Shown here in pieces: positions 45,108 through 53,547 of a stretch of 64,000 nucleotides of DNA; within the stretch, counting starts at the first letter, position 1, and each line of letters begins with the position of its first letter. The stretch covers positions 1-64,000 of the forward strand of contig NZ_JASOKT010000013.1 in assembly GCF_030216305.1 (NCBI RefSeq), in the 5' to 3' direction. The notes under the pieces were generated by a model, which saw only the letters and a list, made by a program, of their open reading frames with translations, ran no database searches and was not told the DNA's origin. Made by a program: the position numbers and the translations under genes. The stretch is from Actinotignum timonense (GTDB taxonomy: Bacteria; Actinomycetota; Actinomycetes; Actinomycetales; Actinomycetaceae).

Positions 45108-46847
45108 ATGTCTCAATCTAAAAATTCCGGCGTCCGGTTATCCTGGCGCCGGATCATTACCCTTGCGATCTTGGCTATCGCGCTCTTCGTCTCCCTCGGC
45201 GTGGGCTCGGTAACGGGATCCGGATCGGAATCCCGGTGGACCCCGAATTTCGCCCTCGACCTGGAAGGCGGCACGGAGCTTATTCTCACCCCGAAGACCA
45301 CGGACAATTCCGAGATCACCTCGGAAGATGTCAATCAGGCGATTGAAATTATTCGCCAGCGCGTGGACGCCTCGGGTGTGGCAGAAGCGGAGATCACCTC
45401 CCAGGGTGGATCCAATATTGTGGTGGGTCTGCCCGGGCACCCCAGCCAGGAAACCCTCGACCTCGTGCGTAATTCCGCGGTGTTGCGGATGCGCCCGGTG
45501 CTCGCCATGGCGAACCCGGGAACCATGAAGGGCGAGGGCGAGAATGCCGCTCCTCTCACCGGTACCGCGCTGGAAGAAGCCGCCATGAAGGCCGCCGATG
45601 CGGACGGGGACGGCAAGCTCTCCACCACTCCGCCTAGCGAGCCTACCAGCGCCTCGGATCCGGCTTGGGCTAAAACCGAGCGGGTCACCTACGATGCGCT
45701 GACTTTGGATTGCACCGCGGAAAACCCCGCCACTGCTCCGGAAGAAAACCCGGATACCGCACTGGTGGCCTGCGGGCAAAGCGAAGATTCTAAGACCGGT
45801 GAAGTGACGCCTTATAAGTACGTGCTCGGCCCGGCCGAAATTGCCGGAACGAACCTGACCCGCGCCACCTCCGGTTTCGACCAGCAGCAGGGCCAGTGGA
45901 TCGTGCAGCTGGAATTCGATAACGAGGGCGCCCAGAAGTTCTCCGAAGTGACCGGGCGGCTGGTGGGCTTGCAAAGTCCCCAAAACCAATTCGCTATCGT
46001 GTTGGACGGTCGCGTTATTTCCTCCGCGGTCCCGCAAACTCAGATTTCGGGTGGGCAGGCCGTTATCAACGGTTCCGGTATTAATGCGACGACGTCGCGT
46101 GTGCTGGCCAACCAGTTGCAATTCGGTTCGCTACCCCTGGAATTCGAGGTGCAATCCGAACAGCAAATTTCGGCCACCCTCGGTTCTGAATCGTTGCGCG
46201 CGGGCCTCGTGGCCGGGCTGATCGGTCTTGTGCTTATTGTTCTTTACCTCGTCTGGCAGTACCACGCCCTCGCCATCGTGGCGGTGGGTTCGGTGGTGCT
46301 TGCCACGGGTCTGTCCTACGGGGTTATTTGTTTGCTTTCCTGGGTGATGGGTTACCGATTGTCGATGGCCGGCGTCGTCGGCCTGGTTATTTCCATCGGT
46401 ATTACGGTCGACTCCTTCATCGTGTTCTTCGAACGTATCCGCGATGAGATTCGTGACGGGCACGCGGTTCGCACCGCGGTGCAGCGCGGTTGGAAGCGCG
46501 CGACCCGCACGATTATCGCCTCCGACTCCGTTAACCTCATCGCGGCCGGGGTGCTCTACTTCATCGCGGTGGGTTCGGTGCGCGGTTTCGCCTTCACTTT
46601 GGGGCTCACCACGATCCTCGACCTCGTCGTCGTCTTTATGTTTACCTATCCGCTTATGACGCTGCTGGTGCGCACCAAGTTCTTCGGCGGGGGGCACCCG
46701 GCATCGGGTATGTCCGCCAAGCATTTGGCGCATACCCCGGCGTACCGCGGCCGTAAGGTTCCCGGGGAAGGCTCGCTCGCCGAGCGTCGCACCCGGGAAC
46801 GCCGGGCCGCTCTCCCCGCGAGCAGCGAGGGAAAGGAGAACGCCTAA
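45108..46847 (+). CDS. secD: Protein translocase subunit SecD
   Basis: A 579-residue membrane protein. The first helix is at about 15-35; FALDLEGGTELILTP is the typical D1 motif. A large periplasmic P1 domain spans to about residue 365, with a low-complexity insert (about 140-225, rich in Glu/Asp/Thr/Pro). Five C-terminal helices follow, including the GIGITVDSFIVFFERIRDE motif of RND-type proteins. SecDF uses the proton gradient to pull exported proteins. It begins 5 bp after yajC. Confidence 0.95.
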   Translation: MSQSKNSGVRLSWRRIITLAILAIALFVSLGVGSVTGSGSESRWTPNFALDLEGGTELILTPKTTDNSEITSEDVNQAIEIIRQRVDASGVAEAEITSQGGSNIVVGLPGHPSQETLDLVRNSAVLRMRPVLAMANPGTMKGEGENAAPLTGTALEEAAMKAADADGDGKLSTTPPSEPTSASDPAWAKTERVTYDALTLDCTAENPATAPEENPDTALVACGQSEDSKTGEVTPYKYVLGPAEIAGTNLTRATSGFDQQQGQWIVQLEFDNEGAQKFSEVTGRLVGLQSPQNQFAIVLDGRVISSAVPQTQISGGQAVINGSGINATTSRVLANQLQFGSLPLEFEVQSEQQISATLGSESLRAGLVAGLIGLVLIVLYLVWQYHALAIVAVGSVVLATGLSYGVICLLSWVMGYRLSMAGVVGLVISIGITVDSFIVFFERIRDEIRDGHAVRTAVQRGWKRATRTIIASDSVNLIAAGVLYFIAVGSVRGFAFTLGLTTILDLVVVFMFTYPLMTLLVRTKFFGGGHPASGMSAKHLAHTPAYRGRKVPGEGSLAERRTRERRAALPASSEGKENA

Positions 46848-47944
46848 TGTCGATGTACAGCTTAGGTAATGATCTCTACTCGGGGCGGCGCAGCTTCAAA
46901 ATTGTGCAGCGGCGCAAGACCTGGTACACCATCGCGATTATCTGCGTGATCGCCTCGTTTATCGCGCTGTTCACCCGCGGACTCAATATGGGTATTGAGT
47001 TCACCGGGGGATCCCAATTCACGGTCTCGGAAGCGCAAACCACCGATCAGCGCCTCGCCTCGGATATCATGGCCCGCCACGGCGGGGATGAAGCCGCCCG
47101 CGTGGCCCAGGTGGGGGAGAACGCCCTGCGTATCCAGACCTCGGCGAATGCCGACGGTACCGGGGTGGGGAACGCGGAAACAGAAGCAATCCGCACGGAA
47201 TTGGCCGAAGCCTACGGCACCTCCGTTCAGAATGTCACCTCCACCTATATCGGCCCGGTATGGGGCCAGGATATTTCCACGAAGGCCCTCCAAGGTTTCG
47301 TGGTCTTTATCGTGCTGGTGCTGCTGGCCCTGTGGGCCTATATGCGGTCCTGGCGTAACGCCCTGGGTGCCATTGTTGCGCTCTTCCATGACCTTGTGGT
47401 GACGGTGGGGATTTACTGCCTCTTCGGTTTCGAATTCACGCCGTCCACCGTTATCGGCCTGCTGACCATCCTTGGGTACTCCCTGTATGACACCGTGGTG
47501 GTCTTCGATAAGGTCCGTGAAAATACCGAGCACGTGCTGCGCCAGCATCGCGTGACCTTCGGGGAATCCACGAACCACGCCGTCAATCAGACCCTCATCC
47601 GCTCCATCAACACGTCCGTCACCTCGATTATGCCGGTGGCGTCCATCCTCTTCATCGGGGTGTACCTCATGGGTGCGGGGACGCTGCGCGATCTGGCGCT
47701 GGTGCTCTTCGTGGGTCTGCTGCTCTCGGCGTACTCCTCCATCTTCCTGGCCGCGCCGCTCGCCGTCACCCTGACGAACGCCGATCCGCGCATCAAGGCT
47801 CATAACGCGGAAGTGGCCGCCGCGCGCGCCGAACGCGTTGAGGCCGGCGTTGCCGAAGAAGACGTGGTATCCGCGGTTCTCGAACCGGGCCACCATCTCG
47901 GTAATGCAGCGCAGCCGCGCCGCAAGAAGAGGAGCAAGAAGTGA
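46847..47944 (+). CDS. secF: Protein translocase subunit SecF
   Basis: A 365-residue partner of SecD with six helices. LNMGIEFTGGSQFTV is the SecF periplasmic motif; LGYSLYDTVVVFDKVREN is the RND-type proton-path segment. The tail is basic (PRRKKRSKK). The start shares one base with the secD stop (TAATG). Confidence 0.95.
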   Translation: MSMYSLGNDLYSGRRSFKIVQRRKTWYTIAIICVIASFIALFTRGLNMGIEFTGGSQFTVSEAQTTDQRLASDIMARHGGDEAARVAQVGENALRIQTSANADGTGVGNAETEAIRTELAEAYGTSVQNVTSTYIGPVWGQDISTKALQGFVVFIVLVLLALWAYMRSWRNALGAIVALFHDLVVTVGIYCLFGFEFTPSTVIGLLTILGYSLYDTVVVFDKVRENTEHVLRQHRVTFGESTNHAVNQTLIRSINTSVTSIMPVASILFIGVYLMGAGTLRDLALVLFVGLLLSAYSSIFLAAPLAVTLTNADPRIKAHNAEVAAARAERVEAGVAEEDVVSAVLEPGHHLGNAAQPRRKKRSKK

Positions 47945-48483
47945 GTAGTGCCTTTTCTTCGCAACTCGTGGAACTCGCGGCCAGCCGGGTGCGAGAACGT
48001 GAAAACTTCCCGGCACCCGGGGTGATCTTTCGCGATATCACCCCGCTCATAGCTGACGGTGAAGCTTTCCACCTCTTTATTGATGAGCTGGCCCGCCACT
48101 ACGAAGGTAAGATCGACGCCGTCGCCGGACTGGAATCACGCGGATTTATTTTGTCCGCTCCGCTGGCCTACGCCATGGGTTTGGGGATGGTCACCATCCG
48201 CAAAGCCGGGCGCCTGCCGGGGCCGGTGATCGGGGTTGATTATGAACTGGAATACGGTTCGGCCCGGATGGAAGTTCAGCCCTTTAATATTGAAGATGGA
48301 CAGCGCGTTCTCATCATCGATGACGTTCTCGCCACCGGTGGAACCGCACATGCCGCTTGTGAGCTGGTAGAAAGCTCAGGCGGGATTGTGGCCGGCCTGT
48401 GCATGCTCATTGAGCTGGCAGGCATGGGCGGCCGGGAGCGTCTGGCCGGTAGACAGGTCGAAGCGGTGCTAACCTTCGATTAA
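47941..48483 (+). CDS. apt: Adenine phosphoribosyltransferase
   Basis: A 180-residue purine salvage enzyme converting adenine and PRPP to AMP. The N-terminus has the FPAPGVIFRDITPL signature; VLIIDDVLATGGTAHAA is the PRPP-binding motif. It overlaps secF by 4 bp (GTGA) and precedes rel by 19 bp, the order seen in many Actinobacteria. Confidence 0.95.
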   Translation: MSSAFSSQLVELAASRVRERENFPAPGVIFRDITPLIADGEAFHLFIDELARHYEGKIDAVAGLESRGFILSAPLAYAMGLGMVTIRKAGRLPGPVIGVDYELEYGSARMEVQPFNIEDGQRVLIIDDVLATGGTAHAACELVESSGGIVAGLCMLIELAGMGGRERLAGRQVEAVLTFD

Positions 48484-48502
48484 GTCAAGAGGGGAGTAGG
48501 GC

Positions 48503-50806
48503 ATGTCGGAATCGCAAGGTCCGCGGGTACTATCGCGGCTATCGTGGTTGACCGGACGCACGGCCAGCCAGGTTCCTGATGCCCTGGAACCCCTCATGCG
48601 CGCCCTGGGCAATGTGGATAAGGAACGCATTATCCGGGCGTATAACGTGGCGGAGGAATGCCACCGCGGCCAGAAGCGGCGCTCGGGAGAGCCGTATATT
48701 ACGCATCCGGTCGCGGTGGCAACCATCCTCGCCGAACTCGGTATGGATGAGGATACCCTCGTGGGAGCCCTCCTCCATGACACGGTGGAAGATACCGGGT
48801 ACACCCTCGAGCAGGTCCGGGAGAATTTCGGTTCCACCGTGGAACTCCTCGTGGACGGGGTCACGAAGCTCGATAAGGTCGAATACGGGGAAGCAGCGCA
48901 GGCCGAAACCGTGCGCAAAATGGTGATCGCGATGTCTAAAGACATCCGCGTGCTCCTCATTAAACTTGCCGACCGGCTCCATAATGCCCGCACCTGGCGT
49001 TTCATGCCGCAGGAAAAGGCGCGTTCCAAGGCGCATGAAACTCTGGAAATTTACGCGCCTCTCGCGCATCGCCTCGGCATGAATTCCATTAAATGGGAGC
49101 TTGAGGATCTTTCCTTCAAAACCATGTACCCGGAGGTCTACGCCGAAATTGAATCCCTGGTGCAGGAACGCACCCCGGAACGCGAGGCGTATATCGCGAA
49201 AATCAAGGCGATCTTGGAGCGGGAGCTCAAAACTTCCCATATTAAATGCACGATCACCGGCCGCCCCAAGCACTATTACTCCATCTATCAGAAAATGATT
49301 TTGCGGGGTAAGGACTTCGAGGATATTTACGACCTCGTGGGAGTGCGGGTGCTGGTAGAAACCATCCCGGATTGCTACGCGGTTCTGGGCGTTGCCAATA
49401 CGATTTTCACGCCGATTCAGGGGCGGATCAAGGACTATATCACCACCCCGAAATTCAACCTCTACCAGTCAATTCACACCACGGTCATCGGCCCGGATAA
49501 CCGCTCTCTGGAAATCCAGATCCGCACCTACGATATGCATCGGCGTGCCGAATACGGCGTGGCGGCGCACTGGCGCTACAAGGAAAACCCGAATGCCACC
49601 AAGCGCGGGGGCGGGGCCGCGAAAGTCGATGAAGAAACCACGCAGCTTAACTGGTTGCGCCAGCTGGTCGATTGGCAGCGGGAAACCGCGGACCCGGCGG
49701 AATTCCTCGAATCCCTCTCCTATGAGATCTCCGGCAATAAGGTCTATGTATTCACCCCGGCAGGGGAAGTCATGGAACTTCCCACGGGTGCCACCCCGGT
49801 TGATTTCGCTTATGCCGTCCACACCGAAGTGGGGCACCGTACCGTAGGTGCGCGGGTGAATGATCGCCTTGTCACCCTAGATCACAAGCTGGAATCGGGC
49901 GATACGGTTGAGATCATTACCGCGAAAAGCCCGGATGCCGGGCCTTCCCTCGGCTGGCTTGATTTCGTGGCCAGCCCGCGCGCCCGCGCCAAGATTCGGG
50001 TGTGGTTCAAGAAGAGCCGCCGGGATGAAGCGGTGGAAGAAGGCAAGGATAAGCTGGCCCGTGCGATCCGCAAGCGCAACCAGCCCGTCCAGCGCCTCAT
50101 GAGCCATGACACCCTCGCGGAAGTAGCACGGGAAGCTGGGCGCAGTTCCGTGGATGATCTGTACGCCGGTATCGGGGAAGGGGATATTTCTCCCGAAACC
50201 GTGGTGCGTAACCTCATTACCTCCCAGGGCGGGCAGGCCGGGGTAGAGGAAACCCTGGCGGAGGCGGTGACTCCGAACCGTATTTCGCGGCGGCGGAGCA
50301 CCGCGAGTACCGATAACGCCGTGGTGGTCCAGGGCATGGAAGCCGGCGATGTTATGGTCAAGCTGGCCCGCTGCTGCACTCCGGTTCCTCCCGATGCCAT
50401 CGTCGGTTTCGTGACCCGCGGCTCGGGGGTATCCATTCACCGGGCGGATTGCCCCAATGTGGAACAGCTGCAAAAGCAACCCGAACGGTTCCTTGAGGTA
50501 CATTGGGCCGATGATTCCGAAGCCGTCTACGTGATCCAGGTCCAGGTGGATGCCCTGGATCGCCAAGGCCTGCTTTCCGATATTTCCCGGGCCCTGCTGG
50601 ATAACGGGGTGAATCTCCTAGCCGGCAATATGATGACCACGAAGGAACGCATGGTGCGTAATACCTTCACTTTCGAGATGGCCGATCCCCACCACCTGGC
50701 CCGGGTACTCGCGGATCTACGCAAAATTGAAGGCGTGTACGACGCCTACCGGGTGACCAACTCGAAGCCCGCCAACCAGCGCCGGGTGGAGCCCCCGCGC
50801 ACCTAG
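48503..50806 (+). CDS. rel: Bifunctional (p)ppGpp synthetase/hydrolase Rel
   Basis: A 767-residue stringent-response enzyme. The HD hydrolase domain is intact: His54, His68 (THPV), His92-Asp93 (HDTVEDT) and DRLHNART. In the synthetase domain the catalytic loop reads RGKDFEDIYD, the RxKD form typical of bifunctional Rel rather than synthetase-only RelA. A TGS domain (VFTPAGEVMELPTGATPVDFAY), a zinc-finger-like Cys pair (RCCTPVP) and a C-terminal ACT domain follow. Its stop codon shares CTAG with the convergent downstream gene. Confidence 0.95.
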   Translation: MSESQGPRVLSRLSWLTGRTASQVPDALEPLMRALGNVDKERIIRAYNVAEECHRGQKRRSGEPYITHPVAVATILAELGMDEDTLVGALLHDTVEDTGYTLEQVRENFGSTVELLVDGVTKLDKVEYGEAAQAETVRKMVIAMSKDIRVLLIKLADRLHNARTWRFMPQEKARSKAHETLEIYAPLAHRLGMNSIKWELEDLSFKTMYPEVYAEIESLVQERTPEREAYIAKIKAILERELKTSHIKCTITGRPKHYYSIYQKMILRGKDFEDIYDLVGVRVLVETIPDCYAVLGVANTIFTPIQGRIKDYITTPKFNLYQSIHTTVIGPDNRSLEIQIRTYDMHRRAEYGVAAHWRYKENPNATKRGGGAAKVDEETTQLNWLRQLVDWQRETADPAEFLESLSYEISGNKVYVFTPAGEVMELPTGATPVDFAYAVHTEVGHRTVGARVNDRLVTLDHKLESGDTVEIITAKSPDAGPSLGWLDFVASPRARAKIRVWFKKSRRDEAVEEGKDKLARAIRKRNQPVQRLMSHDTLAEVAREAGRSSVDDLYAGIGEGDISPETVVRNLITSQGGQAGVEETLAEAVTPNRISRRRSTASTDNAVVVQGMEAGDVMVKLARCCTPVPPDAIVGFVTRGSGVSIHRADCPNVEQLQKQPERFLEVHWADDSEAVYVIQVQVDALDRQGLLSDISRALLDNGVNLLAGNMMTTKERMVRNTFTFEMADPHHLARVLADLRKIEGVYDAYRVTNSKPANQRRVEPPRT

Positions 50807-51282
50807 CGCTGGGCAATGGCACGCAGGGCACTGCGGGCTGCGGCATGCTGCCGCCCGGCGAGGCTCCGTGCTACCGCCTCCCACTCATCAGCTTTGAGAA
50901 GGCGACGCCGCGCCACGTCCAGCGCGCAGGTAATCGCGAGGTGAAGTTCTTCCTGGTGGAAAATATCCGCGATTGTGCGCGGCAGGGTAGTCAAGCACAA
51001 GCCGGCTATCGATTGGCGTTCCTCGGGTGGCGGCTTGCGGCGAGCCCGGGACTTCACCCGCACGCTACAGAGCCGCACCAGCCGGTCCGCCGGCCAATAC
51101 CCGGTATGAACCCATAATGCGCTCAGAGTGATGGCAATCGCGCCGCTCCCCACCAGCGGGGCAAGAAGAGAGGCTCGCAGCGCCCGATAGGCGGCGCAAT
51201 CAGCCGCGCACAGCAGCCCGGGCGCATATTCCACCAGCAAACCAGCATTGATATCCAGGCGCTGCACCGCATCCACATACAT
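50803..51282 (-). CDS. AbiEi-antitoxin-like protein, orphan, function unknown
   Basis: A 159-residue protein. The segment SALWVHTGYWP, then basic residues and SIAGLCLTTLPRTIADIF followed by ALDVARRRLL, resembles the C-terminal half of actinobacterial AbiEi-type antitoxins (SALWLHG...GLPVTSPARTLVDL...ALDAALR). The usual N-terminal winged-helix domain is absent, and no AbiEii nucleotidyltransferase toxin gene is adjacent, so it is an orphan or a domesticated remnant. It is isolated on the minus strand between rel and the DUF349 gene. The identification is tentative. Confidence 0.55.
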   Translation of the reverse strand: MYVDAVQRLDINAGLLVEYAPGLLCAADCAAYRALRASLLAPLVGSGAIAITLSALWVHTGYWPADRLVRLCSVRVKSRARRKPPPEERQSIAGLCLTTLPRTIADIFHQEELHLAITCALDVARRRLLKADEWEAVARSLAGRQHAAARSALRAIAQR

Positions 51283-51312
51283 ACCGAGAGTGTGCGATAG
51301 CGAAGAAAATAG

Positions 51313-51350
51313 CGCAAGCCGCTTTCCCCAGGCGGGGAGAGCGGCTTGCG
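51313..51350 (-). terminator. Strong terminator hairpin after the DUF349 gene
   Basis: CGCAAGCCGC and GCGGCTTGCG, extended by seven more pairs (one GU) around the loop AGGC, give a 17-bp stem. On the minus strand CTATTTTCT follows, fitting termination of the DUF349 transcript. The stem would also fold on the plus strand, followed by TTTAT. Confidence 0.85.
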
Positions 51351-51371
51351 TTTATCCACAGGTAGGAAAAG

Positions 51372-52664
51372 TTACAGATCCTTATTGACCTGCTCAAGCC
51401 AGGCCACGCGGGCGGCCCGTGCTTCGTTCAGCTCGGTGAGCTTCTTTTCATCGCCGGCCTGCTGGGCCTGGGCGATTTCCTCATCGAGTTCGGCAATAAG
51501 CGCTTCGAGCTGGGCGGCCATTCCGGAAGAACGCTGCTGCTTTTCCGGATCGGTACGGTTCCAGCGGTCGTTTTCCGCCGCGCGGACCTTCTCCTCAATT
51601 TCCCGCATGCGGCCCTCGGTCCGGGCAATATCACCGCGGGCCACGAAGCCGATCTCATCCCAGCGTTCCCCGATCTCACGGAGCTTTTCGCGGGCTTCAT
51701 CCACATTGGTAATGGGAAGGAGAGCCTCAGCTTCCGCCACCAATTCGAGCTTGGCGGCCAGGTTTTCCGCGTACTGGCTATCCACCTGGCTGAAATGCGC
51801 GTCCCGGGCATCGTAGAAGGGCTGGCGGGCAGCCATGAAACGCTCCCAGAGCTTATCGTCATCGCGGCGCCCGGCCCGCCCGGCCCGCTTCCACTCATCC
51901 ATGAGTTCGCGGTAGCGATCCCCGGTTTCCCGCCAATCGGTGGAGGAGGAAAGCGCGGCAGCTTCCGCGATGAGTTTTTCCTTAGTGGCCTTCACCTGGC
52001 TGCGGCGTACATCCAATTCCTTGTAGTGGTTGCGCCGGGCCCGATCAAAGGTGGAGCGGGCAGTAGCGAAACGCCGCCACAATGCTTCTTCGGTGGGGCG
52101 ATCAATACGGGCACCCTGGCGCTGGGCCCGCTTCCAGTTCTCAAAAAGATCATTGAGCTCAGCGCGGGTATTCTGCCAGTGGATTGTATGCGGATTCGCG
52201 TTGGCGATTTCCTCAGCGCGTTCAACAATCTGGGTACGCTCCTGGAGGGCAGCTTCCTTGGCGGCGGCGCGCTGGGCAGCGTATTCCTTGGCCCGCACCG
52301 CCACGACTTCTTCGAGCTTATCGAGGCGGGTGCGCAGCGCCGCGATATCACCCACGGCGGCTGGTTCAGCCAGTTCCTTACGCAAGGATGCGATTGACTT
52401 GCGGCTTTCTTCGGGAGATACGTGGTGGGCACGCGTTTCTGCCAGGCTCACCTGGGTATCCAGGTCAATATAGCGGCGGATATAGAATTCCAGGGCATCA
52501 TCTTCGGTGCCGGAAGCCGCGTAATGGCCAACGACCCGTTCGGTATCCCCATCCTTGAGCCACACCTTCCCTTCGTCGTCCACACGCCCGAACGGACGGG
52601 CTTTGGCGACGGCGGCCGGATCCAGCGGCGCGGGAGCGGGCTGAGCGGGATGAGCTGTGGACAT
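51372..52664 (-). CDS. DUF349 domain protein
   Basis: A 430-residue, mostly alpha-helical, charged protein. Several DUF349 repeats (about 75 residues each, for example LWRRFATARSTFDRARRNHYKELD and LWERFMAARQPFYDARDAHFSQVD) build long helical hairpins; coiled-coil regions flank them (about 90-150, 370-430). A W-E/K-x-W pattern (FENWKRA, LMDEWKRAGR) is typical. The exact role is unknown; an RNA-related function has been suggested for some members. ATG 52664 follows AAGGAG. It is convergent with nothing and ends in a strong hairpin. Confidence 0.85.
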   Translation of the reverse strand: MSTAHPAQPAPAPLDPAAVAKARPFGRVDDEGKVWLKDGDTERVVGHYAASGTEDDALEFYIRRYIDLDTQVSLAETRAHHVSPEESRKSIASLRKELAEPAAVGDIAALRTRLDKLEEVVAVRAKEYAAQRAAAKEAALQERTQIVERAEEIANANPHTIHWQNTRAELNDLFENWKRAQRQGARIDRPTEEALWRRFATARSTFDRARRNHYKELDVRRSQVKATKEKLIAEAAALSSSTDWRETGDRYRELMDEWKRAGRAGRRDDDKLWERFMAARQPFYDARDAHFSQVDSQYAENLAAKLELVAEAEALLPITNVDEAREKLREIGERWDEIGFVARGDIARTEGRMREIEEKVRAAENDRWNRTDPEKQQRSSGMAAQLEALIAELDEEIAQAQQAGDEKKLTELNEARAARVAWLEQVNKDL

Positions 52665-52805
52665 TGTTACTCCTTGTGGAGAAAGAGGCGTGCGGTACAC
52701 GCCGCGGGACAATTTTAATTCTTACGGTATACCACAATTGTGCCACGGTAAAAGGGATTCCGGGTGTCAGTAGGAAAAAATCTGGAGAAAGGATACGGTT
52801 AATGC

Positions 52806-53534
52806 ATGATTTTCTTGCGGTATTCCGATACTGCCCTGGAGGCGAATTGCTATATTATGGCCGACCCTACTCACCGGGTCGCCCTGGTTATTGATGCGGG
52901 AGCGGGAAGCGCGCCGTGGGTGGAGCGCGCCCTGGCCGGCCGTAACCTGCGCCTGGGCGCGGTGCTGGCAACCCACGGGCACGGGGACCACGTATGGGAT
53001 GCCGGGGTAGTGGCCGGCTCGAGCGTACCGTGCTACATCGCCGAAGGTGATGCCTACCGGCTGGATAATCCCATCGCCAACGCTTTTTACGCGCCGCTCG
53101 TCCTGGCGGCTACCGGGGGGCGCGCCTGGGTGAAACCGGAGAAGATCGTGCCCCTTCCCGAGGAGATCTACGGGGAAGGAACGGAGCTGGTTCCCGGCGT
53201 GCACCTGCGCGCCATCGCCACCCCCGGGCATACCGAAGGCTCAACCGTTTTCCTCTTCTCGGGGCGTTTCGAAGCGGATCCGGAAACTCCGCAGCTTCCC
53301 GACTGGGGCTTCGGGGAGAATTTCATGATTACCGGAGATGTGCTTTTCCGCGACGGAGTGGGCCGCACCGACCTCGCGGGCGGGAACGATGCGCAAATGC
53401 GCGCCTCCTTGCGCACCATTGTTGCCGAGGTGGACGGCTCCACGATTTTCTTCCCCGGCCACGGCAAACCCTCCACCCTGGCGCGTGAACTCAAAGCCTC
53501 GCCGTACCTGCGCGCCTATATCGCGATGAAGTGA
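52806..53534 (+). CDS. Metallo-beta-lactamase-fold hydrolase (glyoxalase II-like)
   Basis: A 242-residue hydrolase. THGHGDHVWD is the zinc-binding HxHxDH motif; PGHTEGS holds the third His and ITGDVLF the bridging Asp, while FFPGHGKPS supplies the last His. The set is complete for a two-metal enzyme. In M. tuberculosis a glyoxalase II-like gene (Rv2581c) sits in the same place, just before hisS. The substrate is unproven; glyoxalase II hydrolyses acylated thiols. AAAGGAT lies before the start; ATG 52802 in another frame is rejected. Confidence 0.87.
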   Translation: MIFLRYSDTALEANCYIMADPTHRVALVIDAGAGSAPWVERALAGRNLRLGAVLATHGHGDHVWDAGVVAGSSVPCYIAEGDAYRLDNPIANAFYAPLVLAATGGRAWVKPEKIVPLPEEIYGEGTELVPGVHLRAIATPGHTEGSTVFLFSGRFEADPETPQLPDWGFGENFMITGDVLFRDGVGRTDLAGGNDAQMRASLRTIVAEVDGSTIFFPGHGKPSTLARELKASPYLRAYIAMK

Positions 53535-53547
53535 AAGAATAGTACCT

